This document shows, one piece after another, positions 53,909 to 63,334 of a stretch of 64,000 bases of DNA; the first letter of the stretch is position 1, and each line of letters begins with the position of its first letter. Source of the stretch: Nematopogon swammerdamellus (Eukaryota > Arthropoda > Insecta > Lepidoptera > Adelidae); contig OX336348.1 in the NCBI GenBank assembly GCA_946902875.1, positions 14,037,741 through 14,101,740 of the forward strand. The letters are read 5' to 3'. The position numbers were made by a program, and so were the translations under genes. Below the pieces are notes generated by a model. The model searched no databases. It had not been told where the DNA came from and was given only the letters and a program-made list of their open reading frames with translations.

Positions 53909-54979
53909 TTGATGTAGTATATATGTAGTATATAGATATAGAATGTAGTATGATGAGGGAGTATAATTTCAGAAGACTCTATAAAATAGAAATACCAGGA
54001 AGGGACGAATGGGAAACGGAGTCCCAAAGGTCATTCAGGGATGGAGACATCGTGTGATATACTGATGGATCCAAAAAAGATGGTCGCGCTGGATCGGGGG
54101 TATATGGAGAGCGTCCGAAGATGCGCAAATCGACTCACCTTGGGAAATACGCCTCCGTGTTCCAAGCCGAAATGTATGCGATCATTGACTGCATACATGA
54201 AAACCAGCGGAGATCATATTCAGACAAAAACATCTATATTCTGTCAGATAGCCAGGCAGCACTAAAGGCACTGGAATCAAATGAGCTATGCTCTAGACTC
54301 GGTTACGAGTGTGTCCAAGCCCTAAACCAGCTCAGCAACAACAATACAGTAACGCTGAGATGGGTGCCTGGACACAGCGGAATTGACGGCAATGAAGAAG
54401 CCGATGAAATTGCCAGGAATGGAGCTGCAAATCCACCCATCGGACCTGAACCGATAGTTGGAATACCAAAAAGCACATACCGGCAAGAAATACTCTCCTG
54501 GGCACACAACCAGAGCAAGCGGCACTGGTTCCAACTACCTGGGCAGAGGCACTCGAAGGCACTGCTTACTGGATACTCGCGTAATTTCACCTCCGGGGCA
54601 TTAAACCTAAGCCGTAATGACATTAGAATCCTTACAAGGACCTTAACAGGACATTGCGGACTAAACAAACACCTTCACCGAATGGGCCTTGGCGACACAC
54701 TGGTGTGCAGATTCTGCATAAAAGTGGATGAAACGCCCATACACATCCTTTGTGAATGCGAACTGCTCATTCACAGTAGAAGCCGTATTCTTGGGGGCTA
54801 CATCTTTAACCCATGCCAAATATAGGACCTCAACCCCAAGAATGTGATTCGGTTCATAGCTGAGATCGGACTTGGAGGTGAGCTATAATTTTAGAGAGAT
54901 CACAATAGATCTATCCAGGTCGCAGTGACAACAGGGCTCATGGGTCCTAACTCTCACCCTTAAATCATAATCATAATCA
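53909..54979 (+). mobile_element. LOA-like LINE copy, 5' truncated, with (ATCATA)n tail
   Basis: It contains the RNase H and C-terminal part of ORF2, the 3' untranslated region (CCTCAACCCCAAGAATGTGA..., AACAGGGCTCATGGGTCC) and a terminal run AAATCATAATCATAATCAT at 54961-54979. Tails of short tandem repeats are usual for this group. It is bracketed by direct repeats of about 108 bases. Confidence 0.7.
54058..54825 (+). pseudogene. LOA-like ORF2, RNase H and C-terminal domain
   Basis: The frame is open after an in-frame TGA at 54055, where a tryptophan codon (TGG) would be expected before YTDGSKK. RNase H residues are present: D in YTDGS, E in FQAEMYAII, D in ILSDSQAALKAL, and H/D in WVPGHSGIDGNEEADEIARNG. 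The C-terminal cysteine cluster follows (LTGHCGLNKHLHRMGLG, CRFC...ETPIHILCEC). Fragments of the same region lie reversed at 60575-60868 and 62368-62592. Confidence 0.7.
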
Positions 54980-55086
54980 TGGTAACAGCTGTCTGTGGGC
55001 AAACATGGAGACCTGTCATACATAAAATTTTTGTTTTTTTTTTTCTGATATAGCCATCTGCCATCGGACCTCTACCATAAGCAGAT

Positions 55087-55447
55087 TATTTGTTGTTTGG
55101 GGTATGGCGTTTGAGGTGGGCCATCCATTGACGGCTCTCCCTTTTGGTTGTTAGTGTCGAACATCTAGGGTCAACACTTGGTGTCGTTTCAGCCTTCCAG
55201 GGCCGGTGTGGTCCAGGAGTGCCGTGGCCAGAATATTTGGGTGATTTTTTAGCCTCGTCTTGTATCTGGTACAATTCGACTGGATCTCAGCTTTTACGCT
55301 CGGCACTTTGAGATGCTCGTGTATGTCATCGTTTTTAGAGAACCATGGTGCGTTTGATATGTTTCGAAGCACTTTGTTTTGGAATCTCTGCAAGATCTCA
55401 ATGTTACTGTTGCTTGCAGTGCCCCACAACTGTATGCCATATGTCCA
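55087..55447 (-). pseudogene. Jockey-type LINE ORF2 C-terminus
   Basis: The minus-strand frame reads VWTYGIQLWGTASNSNIEIL, then QRFQNKVLRNISNAPWF, IHEHLKVPSV and LKNHPNILA, the well-known ending of jockey-clade ORF2. The frame begins beyond the Transib-like insertion, at 56804-56830, with YKAVIKP. Its 3' untranslated end joins the long direct repeat that brackets the LOA copy, so the LOA element inserted at the jockey 3' end. Confidence 0.75.
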
Positions 55448-55452
55448 CACCG

Positions 55453-56798
55453 CACAGTGTCAAATATGACCTTAAAATCGGACACGTTCTTTTTATTCCA
55501 GAAATTAATAGATTTAGTTATTTAAAATGCTAGAGTAAAACTCCCCCGCCTCTGCGACTTTTAGTTTAGGAGAAATATTTTTTTGAAAATTACACTTTTT
55601 TAGTTTCGGAAAAATTAAAAATAATTCTACAATTAAAACTAAGCTACTTATTTAAATTTCACTCAGCCTTATCAAAGACCCTTTCGAATATCCACATTTG
55701 AAAAGTTATTCGAGGCTGTGAAAGTTTACAGAAATCGAATTATATTTATTTTTTATTTTTTTTATTTTATTTTTTTTCTCCTAGATCCCATAGTAGTAGG
55801 CGGAGATATTTATACCGAAAATAGTTCACTGTTTCCTCTGTCCATTAAAAAAAAACCGACGCCTAATTCCATGGGATTAAGAAGTTACAGGAGTTATTCG
55901 CTATGGGCTAGGGTTGTTACTAGAATGAATAAAAATTTTCCCATTTTTTATTTATTTATTTTTGACATTTGATTAATTTTATTGTATTGTTTCGTGATTT
56001 CTTTTAATAATAATTAGCTTGTTTTGGTTTTTGTTTTTGTTTTTTTTTTTTGTTTTTTTTTTATGGAAACTGACACGGCTCGCTAAATCACCTACACTAC
56101 AGCATCCGTGATGTCAGCCCATAACACCGGGAGAACTAGGTATGCATGCCATGTCAGTGTTTCCCTTCATTTCATGTCGGCTACTATGTTTAAAATTGGG
56201 GAGGCGTATGTCCAGCAGTGAACACATACACACTGACTGACTAACTGATCAGTCCATATACATCCACTGCTGGGACCATATCATCCTTTTTGCGGAAAAA
56301 TAAAAGATTTTGTAAAGTGCCAACCCTATTGCCCGAAACTTGATAATTGCACTAAAATGAGCATAACTTCTTAAACCCATGGAATTAGGCGTCAGTTTTT
56401 TTTTAACGGACAGAGGAAATAGTGACCTATTTTCGGTATAAATATCTCCGCCTACTACTACGGGATCTAGGAGAAAAAAAATCAAATAAAAAAAATTTTA
56501 TAAATATATAATTCCATTTCTGTAAACTTTCACAGCCTCGAATAACTTTTTAAATGTGGATATTCGAAAGGGTCTTTGATAAGGCTGAGTGAAATTTAAA
56601 TAAGTAGCTTAGTTTTAATTGTAGAATTATTTTTCGTTTTTTCGAAACTAAAAAAGTGTAATTTTCAAAAATTTATTTCTCCTAAACTAAAAGTCGCAGA
56701 GGCAGGGGAGTTTTACTCTAGCATTTTAAATAACTAAATCTATAAATTTCTGGAATAAAAAGGACGTGTCCGATTTTATGGTCATATTTGACACTGTG
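55453..56798. mobile_element. Transib-like foldback element with CACAGTG termini
   Basis: 1346 bases. It starts CACAGTGTCAAATATGACC and ends with its reverse complement (GGTCATATTTGACACTGTG). Arms of about 440 bases (55453-55895 and 56360-56798) are inverted copies. CACCG flanks it on both sides (55448-55452 and 56799-56803). Removing it with one CACCG restores the jockey frame. A 5-base GC-rich duplication and termini equal to the RAG signal heptamer CACAGTG fit the Transib superfamily. No transposase is encoded. The centre contains a truncated SINE (56040-56185). Confidence 0.75.
56040..56185 (-). mobile_element. Truncated SINE 3' body inside the Transib-like element
   Basis: A poly-T run, then GGAAACTGACACGG, ATCCGTGATGTCAGCCCATA, ATGCCATGTCAGTGTTTCCC, ending at GTCGGCTAC. 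This is the 3' half of the SINE-A/B body. The head is missing. Confidence 0.65.
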
Positions 56799-56830
56799 CA
56801 CCGGCTTGATGACCGCTTTGTAGATGATAT

Positions 56831-57589
56831 ATAACATAAACATAATAATATATCTGATAAATTCAAATTCGAAGACCATGCCACCTGAGCGGATAGGCGG
56901 ATATTATTGATAGTGGATAGATACGGAAACCTCCGCGCGCGAGCAAAACTCGCTCTTGGCAGATTTTTTTATGCTTCTGTTGGTCAGAAGCAGGTGGTGG
57001 AAGCCTTATAAAATCGAGCAAGTGTCTGCCACGGCCTGTAACTCCTAAACTGTCCGAGCTGGCTTCTTCAAACCTGGAATGTTTATAGATTCCTGGGAGG
57101 TATTATTTGATTATGAGAGTTAGTGTGAGAGTTAGGGCCCCTGAGCTGCGACCTAGGAAGATCTATTGTTATCTCTCAAAAGTTTCAAAATATTCAAAAA
57201 ATTATAATAAAGTAATGTCGAAGATTGAATGTTGAAGAAGGTTACTATCACAATCAAAAAATTAAATTAATTCTAAACTAAACTAATTAAAAGATAAAAC
57301 CGACTAATACAATATAACAAACACACCTAAATAAAACAATCAATGCTTCACCGTCCGCATCATTAAATCATTCAGTCCACCACTTAAAGAAATAGATTTA
57401 AGAACTTGGGAATCATCATTCATATGGAACCTAGGCATCATAGTTACCCCGGGATTAAATATTGTTCATTAAAAAAAAAAAAAAAACCATATCAACCACT
57501 CATATGTCATAATAATAATAAATCTGTAAGGGATGGTCATGGAGTAAGTTGCTTTGTTTTAGGAAATATTGAGTTTGTAGCCTCTATGT
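56831..57589. other. PYROXD1 intron, with a LOA 3' scrap
   Basis: 57107-57183 is a reversed LOA 3' end (GTGAGAGTTAGGGCCC, CTAGGAAGATCTATTG). The rest (including AT-rich 57190-57590) holds no coding frame or border I can support. Confidence 0.45.
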
Positions 57590-58630
57590 ATGATACTAAA
57601 GCTAAATTGACGATTTTTAGAAATCTTTTCTGTATGTATGTATGTATGTATGTATGTATGTTCCGCCATAACTCTTTAACCGATCATCCGAATTCGATGA
57701 AACTTTGTACAAGCACATTTAAATATATGGGACACAGGATAGGCTATATAAAATTCAGTTCCGGTTACGCTAAGATGTGCCTCCCATACAAACCGATATG
57801 TTCAATCCGCGCGCCTTAGTACTATACATACTACATAGGTATTTACCGAGCGAGCGGCAGTTGGCGGCGGCGGGGCGGAGGCGGCGCGCGGGAGGCGCGG
57901 CCTATAAACTCAACAGCGAACCGAGCAGCCGCACTATATTCCTCTTTCACGCAAAAACTACTGAACAGATTTTGATGAGCCTTTACAGTACTATAGCTTA
58001 TACATCAAAAAGGCTATAATTTATAAAGACATTGTGTAAATTTGCCCAAATATCGATAAATGTCAAGTAAGTCGGAAAAAATCCTGCCTTCTGAGACCTA
58101 TCTCGGCGTGCGCTGCATAAACCGTTAGAGTTACACGAAGATAGTGTATGGTGAGGTAGTTTCTCTAAAATAGTTCTAAAAAAAAGTCCGCGACAGCATA
58201 TATCTACCTTTTATGTGGAAGCCACTATAGCCAAAATAGTGAACCAAAAATACATTTAAATTGCATACTGTATTTACAATGCACATTTTATAGTTTTGAA
58301 TTAATTCTTATCAAAATACATACATATTTATCGCTTCTGGTATTTAAAGTAGATAAACATTGGCTGTTACACTAAGTAATTTGGACAAATAGTTTAAAAG
58401 TTACGACGACGAGAATGTCTTGAGAGAAGCGCTGCGCTTCTCTCAGCGGGGGGCAGCGGGGCGAGGCGAATATGTTTGTATGAATTTCCTTCATAAAATT
58501 TAAGCCGATCATCTAAATTCGATTAAAATTACTACACGCACATTTAGCTATACGAGACACAGGATAGGCTAAATAAAATTCAGTTCCGGATATGCTAATA
58601 ATGTGGAGTATTTTACTTAGTTAGGTAGGT
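57590..58630 (+). mobile_element. Helitron-like non-autonomous DNA
   Basis: (TATG)n at 57631-57661 is followed by AACTCTTTAACCGATCATCC, TTCGATGAAACTTTGT, ACACAGGATAGGCTA and ATTCAGTTCCGG. The same phrases return at 58500-58600. They recall internal parts of lepidopteran Helitrons. A GC-rich island lies at 57845-57905. The ends were not found. Confidence 0.4.
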
Positions 58631-58682
58631 ATCTAAAGTATTTGATTTATTTTAATTGAATTTTCTTATTTTAATATCGATA

Positions 58683-60094
58683 GCTTTTTCCCGCGGATTC
58701 GCTCGCGTGAAATTCGTATTTCATAAGAAGAAACTAAGTACATTACATAATGTGAAGGTGCACCTAGCCGGCCGACATGGTATTCGCAGCCCCCGTAAAT
58801 ATTCGAATGCCCGTGGGCGCCGTCGAACTACACCTCTGCGTTAGTCTGGCGAGCGCGATATGTCGAGCTTCCCATAAAAAAAAAAGTAACTTAGGTCGGG
58901 ACCGGACGGCGAACAGGAAGAGGTTAAACCGTTTCGAAGAAAATAAGCAACAAAGGGCGAGGCCGAAGGCCGAGCTGCGTTCAGGAAGACCTTCAACCTT
59001 CTCGAAGAAAGTAAGTAACTGAGGGCGAGGCCTAAGGTCGAGCTGCGTTCAGGAAGACTATAATCCTTCTCGAAGAAAGTAAGTAACTAAGGGCGTGGCC
59101 GAAGGCCAAGCTGTATCCTGGAAGACACTAAACCTTCTCGATGACAGTAAGTAACTATGGGCGATAGTTACTTACTTTCTTCAAGGCGGTTTATAGTCTT
59201 CCTGAACAAAGCTCGGCCTTCGGCCTCGCCCTCAATTACTTAATTTCTTCGAGAAGGTTTATGCTCTTCCTGAACGCAGCTCGGCCTTCGGCCTCACCCT
59301 TTTACTTTCTTCGAGAAGGTTTATGGTCTTCCTGAACGCAGCTCGGCCTTCGGCCTTGGACACGATTACTTAATTTATTCGAGAAGGTTTATAGTCTTCC
59401 TGAACGCAGCTCGGCCTTCGGCCTCGCCCTTAGTTACTTACTTCTTCGAAAAAGTTATCGTCTTCCTGAACGCAGCTCGGCCTTCGGCCTCGCCCTCAGT
59501 GACTTACTTTGTTCAAGAAGGTTTATAGTCTTGCTGTACGCAGCTCGGCCTTCGGCCTCGCCCTCAATTACTTACTTTCTTTGAGTAGGTTTATCGTCTT
59601 CCTGAACGCAGCTCGGCCTTCGGCCTCGCCCTCAATTACTTAATTTCCTCGAGTAGGTTTATAGTCTTCCTGAACGCAGCTCGGCCTTCGGCCTCGCCCT
59701 CTGTTACTTACTTCTTTGAAAAGGTTATCGTCTTCCTGAACGCAGCTCGGCCTTCGGCCTCGCCCTCAGTGACTTACTTTCTTCAAGAAGGTTTATAGTC
59801 TTGCTGTACGCAGCTCGGCCTTCGGCCTCGCTCTCAATTACTTACTTTCTTTGAGTGGGTTTATCATCTTCCTGAACGCAGCTCGGCCTTCGGCCTCGCC
59901 CTTAGTTACTTACTTTCTTCGAGAAGGTTTACTGTCTTCCAGAATGCAGCTCAGCCTGAAGCCTCGCCGTTAGGTACTTACTTTATTTGAGAAGGTTTAT
60001 CGTTTACCTTACTTAACGCAGATCGGCCTTAGTTACTTACTTGCTTTCTTTGAAATACGAATTTCACGCGAGCGAAGCCGCGGGCAAAAGCTAG
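58683..60094. mobile_element. Palindromic Helitron module with opposed tandem arrays
   Basis: The left edge is an inverted Helitron end (CCCGCGGATTCGCTCGCGTG). The right edge is a normal one (GCGAGCGAAGCCGCGGGC...CTAG, then T). Between them is a forward array (GGGCGAGGCCGAAGGCCGAG core, about four monomers, 58905-59165) that flips at 59160-59170 into a reverse array (CTCGGCCTTCGGCCTCGCCC core, about 11-12 monomers, to 60030). The monomers match those of the Helitron at 36572-38099. A LINE scrap lies at 58757-58838. Confidence 0.7.
58757..58838 (+). pseudogene. LINE C-terminal scrap
   Basis: It encodes VKVHLAGRHGIRSPRKYSN, similar to VNGHLSGRHGIRNLR at the end of the fragment at 27154-27420. 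It starts inside the left edge of the Helitron module. Confidence 0.45.
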
Positions 60095-60257
60095 TATGTC
60101 ATAAATATCAACACCATACATAATGTTATATTTTTCACTGATGACGACAACACAGTCGAAATATCTGTATTAATTGTGTAATTTTATAAATAATATTAAT
60201 ATATAAAAATTCACCTAAATAAAACAAAACAAATTTACTAAGAATATAATAAATCCT
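60095..60257. other. AT-rich spacer
   Basis: Short AT-rich stretch, no feature recognised. Confidence 0.3.
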
Positions 60258-60560
60258 CCTCTAGCCCTGAGCACGAAGGGGGCCCGGTGCCAAGGACGGA
60301 GGCGGCGGCGTTACCTCGTTGGACGGCCATGCTGATGCGTTGCCGCAGGTATTCTGTTGAGCGTTTTTCACCCGAAGCAAAGCTGACCCGATTTCCTTTA
60401 CGAGACACTTAGCCTCATCGCACCATGTCCCCATTGTCTCTACAGCGAAGGCCACGAAACTATAGTATGGTGCCAGCTCACTATATTTTGTTTTTTTAAG
60501 ACTGACCGCCTTTTCAGCTGCAGCACCTACACTCTTTGAGCTTGCAGCGACATGGCTGTT
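60258..60560 (-). pseudogene. RLE-nuclease fragment of a PHD-RT-RLE relative
   Basis: The minus-strand frame reads AASSKSVGAAAEKAVSLKKT, then KYSELAPYYSFVAFAVETMG and TWCDEAKCLVKEIGS, and stops at 60261. It is homologous to residues around the FVAFAVETFGTW motif of the element at 51600-51890 and to the Helitron cargo at 37195-37663, but is a third distinct relative. The catalytic PD part is missing. Confidence 0.65.
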
Positions 60561-60574
60561 ATAGTTAAATATAG

Positions 60575-60868
60575 TTGACTCCCAAGTCCGATTTCAGCTA
60601 TGAGCCGAGTTATATCCTTGGGGTTGAACGCCTGTATTTGGCATGGGTTAAAGATGTAACCCCCCAAGATTACAGGCTTCTACTGTGAATGAGCACTTCA
60701 CATTCACAAAGGATGTGTACGGGCGTTTCATCTTCTTTTATACAGAACCTGCACTGCACACCGATGTGTCGCCCATTCGGTGTAGCCAGAAAGTAGTGCC
60801 TTCGGTTGCTGTTCTGCCCGGGCAGTTGGAACCAGTGCTGCTGGCTTTGGTTGTGTGCCCAGGATTAC
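60575..60868 (-). pseudogene. LOA-like ORF2 C-terminal fragment
   Basis: Reverse complement relative to 54500-54870: GTGTGCAGTGCAGGTTCTGT-type cysteine cluster, HIQSV..., CCAACTGCCCGGGCAGAAC. It is broken by small deletions, and a stretch between the cysteine cluster and the FQLPGQ part is missing. Confidence 0.6.
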
Positions 60869-60876
60869 ATTACGCA

Positions 60877-61098
60877 TCCTAAACTTTAATAATATCCAAC
60901 GTCTGCTTTCTGTATGTATGTATGTCTGTCTGTCCGCTTATAACTCGAGAACAACTGAAACGATTTTAATAAAAAAAAAAACTGCGGATAGCTTGATTCT
61001 TCCCATCAACTATAGGCTACTTACTATCACGCTAAATGGCTTATGAGGTTAGCAGAGAAGTCAAATATGAGAGCGGGCGGAGCCGCGGGCACAGCTAG
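60877..61098 (+). mobile_element. Short Helitron-like element
   Basis: It begins TCCTAAACTTTAATAATATC after an A. It contains (TATG/TGTC)n and ACTCGAGAACAACTGAAACG, and ends GCGGAGCCGCGGGCACAGCTAG before a T, matching the 3' end at 38099. The left end is less certain than the right. Confidence 0.55.
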
Positions 61099-61157
61099 TA
61101 TTACATACAATGTAATATAATTTGTCATGCATGATTATGTTGTGTGTATGATTTCAG

Positions 61158-61295
61158 ATGCGTCTATGGACTCAAGCGAGACAGATGGGCTCCATGGCAG
61201 CTAAAGCGATGCACGCGAGAGATACGGGAGACGAGACACTACAGGACTTTTGTTTTGAGCTGTTCACGCACGCGACAACACTTTATGGCTATCAG
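61158..61295 (+). CDS. Pyroxd1: PYROXD1, exon 2
   Basis: 138 bases, 46 codons, phase 0 at both ends, preceded by the acceptor TGTGTATGATTTCAG. It encodes [20 protein letters not shown], then the [13 protein letters not shown] segment, matching the PYROXD1 stretch that follows the AAGD...HW segment in animal proteins. It follows exon 1 (HWFQ) in frame across a 7.8 kb intron. The final part of the protein (roughly 80 residues) was not found before 64000. The donor CAG|GTGGGG is formed by the first bases of a SINE. Confidence 0.9.
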
Positions 61296-61611
61296 GTGGG
61301 GCCGGTACTTTAAAAGAATAGGCCCAATGCATCTTTCCCCGTGTATTATCGTAAAAGGCGACTAAGGGATATGACTCCCTTTTTATATTACTAGGTGGTA
61401 GGGTTAAACCCGCCCGGGTTGGTACCATCGCACTGAATGAAAGGTCGGTCGAAACGGCTATGTAAATAGTTTGTGTTTTCCGTCCAGTTCAGTGTAGCCG
61501 GCACGACCGAAGGGAAGCGCTGACGTGGCACCAAGTGCACCTGTTGTTATGGGCTGACATCACGGATGTTATAGGTGATGTGGCCAACTGTACCAGTTTC
61601 CATAAAAAAAA
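61296..61611 (+). mobile_element. SINE-B, full-length, at the PYROXD1 exon 2 border
   Basis: It starts GTGGGGCCGGTACTTTAAAA directly after exon 2. It contains the GTAAAAGGCGACTAAGGGAT block, the shared central domain (CTAGGTGGTAGGG, GGTTGGTACCATCG) and 3' body, and ends CAGTTTCCATAAAAAAAAA. The flanks GCTATCAG (61288-61295) and GCTACCAG (61612-61619) look like a target duplication with one change. The head can pair: GTGGGGC with GCCCCAC in better copies. Confidence 0.75.
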
Positions 61612-61639
61612 AGCTACCAGAGTCACATTTTTTTTTCTT

Positions 61640-61915
61640 TCGGAGAAGCCATGCCCTCGCGGCTTGGCTTCTCAGTAGGAAGGTGCTGAAATGAGCTTGT
61701 GATGGCTTTACCGAACATATCCGGGCCCATTAGCAGTAGAGGAGGGTGAGAATCGAGGTCGGGACTAGCGAGCGGCCACTCTGTGTAGTTCTCCAGCGTG
61801 CGTTACGTTTCGGCTCGCATCAAGCCCTCGTCGGCTAGTCTGAGATGACTAGGACGCGGAGAACCACCAGTCCTGCGACCCTCGACCTCCCTCTGTCTAC
61901 ATATACATATTCTGT
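61640..61915 (+). repeat. Interspersed repeat shared with 10283-10410
   Basis: It shares AACATATCCGGGCCCATTAG and GCAGTAGAGGAGGGTG. This copy extends further on both sides, with a small hairpin GAAGCCATGCCCTCGCGGCTTGGCTTC at 61646-61672. Origin unknown. Confidence 0.5.
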
Positions 61916-62142
61916 AGGACGCATTCAATGACGTTTTCGAAGATCTCTCTATATATGATGGGCTTAGCTAAACATAGTCAATGTTACATGTTTACGACTT
62001 GATTGTGATGCTATGATTGTGTTTGTGCGAGTTAAACCAAAATTACGTAAAAAACTCTTGTTACGCAGAATGTTCCAGAGCATTTTGCTCAGGGCTATGA
62101 TATGAGGCGGGTGCGGGCGAATTTGGGAATTTCTGATCATTG

Positions 62143-62180
62143 GGCCTAATCCATTGATTGCGGAATCAATGGATTAGGCC
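62143..62180. repeat. Perfect 17-base-arm palindrome
   Basis: GGCCTAATCCATTGATT, loop GCGG, AATCAATGGATTAGGCC. No mismatch. It lies in otherwise featureless DNA (61916-62285). Confidence 0.75.
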
Positions 62181-62289
62181 ATGTTCGGACTAGCGCGCCT
62201 CTACTGTAATAAAATTATTTTTCATATAACCATATTTTTGATAAAACGGTTCATACAGGGACAGATCTTGAGCAGAGGTGTCAACACGA

Positions 62290-62592
62290 AGTAAAATCTT
62301 TACTCTATGATTATGATTTAAAGTGTGAGAGTTAGGGCCTAGGAAGATCTATTGTGATTTCTCAAAAGTTTAGGTATAGCTCAGCCCAAAGTCCGATTTC
62401 TGCTATGAACCAAGTTATATTATTGAGTGCCTGTATCTGGCTGGCATGGTTTAAAAATATATCCCCCAAGAATACGACTTCTACTGTGAATGAGCACTTC
62501 ACATTCGCAAAGGATGTGTACGGTAGTTTCATCCTCTTTTATACAGAACCTGCACTGCACACCGGTGTGTCACTAAGGCCCATTCGGTGTAG
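62290..62592 (-). mobile_element. LOA-like LINE 3' end fragments
   Basis: 62290-62358 matches the 3' untranslated end (TGTGAGAGTTAGGGCC, AGGAAGATCTATTGTG). 62368-62592 matches the C-terminal coding and following region (CACTTCACATTCGCAAAGG, CAGAACCTGCACTGCACACC). Small deletions join them. Confidence 0.6.
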
Positions 62593-62686
62593 TATGTAAG
62601 TCTTTACTCTATGCCAAATGTGTTTGAGTTGCGTTCGAACACATTAGTATGGAAAGCCGAGGCGCAGAGTAAGCTTTTAGGTCAAA

Positions 62687-62800
62687 CTAGCTTTTGCCAG
62701 CGGCTTCGCTCGCGTCAAATTCGTATTTAAAACTGAACTGAATTTTATTTAGCCTATCCTATGTCACATATAATTAAATGGGCTTGTACTGTACTAATTT
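62687..62800 (-). mobile_element. Helitron 3' end, reversed
   Basis: CTAGCTTTTGCCAGCGGCTT at 62687 is the reverse complement of a Helitron right end (compare 60061-60094). TAGCCTATCCTATGTCACAT at 62748 matches the reversed GACACAGGATAGGCTA block of 57730. 62801-63180 holds nothing I recognise. Confidence 0.5.
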
Positions 62801-63334
62801 CTATTGAATTCATATGATCGATATGAGAGTTATGGAGGAACATACATACGAGGGTGGATCCAAAACTTCTAAGCCCGACCATGAAATTAAAAGAAAAGAA
62901 AAGAAATTTTTATTTTTCGACATAGTCTGCATTAAGGTCAATACACTTTTTCCACCTGACCTGCAACTTGTTTATACCTTCGAAAAAAAATTATTCCGTA
63001 AGGTCGTCAAAATACTCCTTTATTGCGGCTATCACCAATGACTTTCTACTTTCTGGACAGGCCCTCGTCATACATTTTACCGGTAGAAAGAGAATCTCTC
63101 TCACAGATGCACACTAAACTAAAATGTTACACACACACGTAACATAGGCTATAATAAGACGTGCAGATGCCCACCCTTCCCTGCTCGTGTCTTTCTGGTC
63201 GCGGGTGACTATACCCGCTAGTTAACCCTGGGGTCAGGCGCAATGCTCGGTGGGCAGCAGCGCGTCTGGTCCTCCCTACTTAGGACTCCGTGGCGGGTGG
63301 GGATGCTAGCGGGCGAAGCAAACTAAAAACAAAT

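Noticed and set aside
57631..57661. (TATG)n and other simple repeats, such as (GGAC)n near 1240 and (TTC)n at 41624
   Set aside because: Ordinary microsatellites explained by the elements that contain them; not a CRISPR-like array, as there are no unique spacers.
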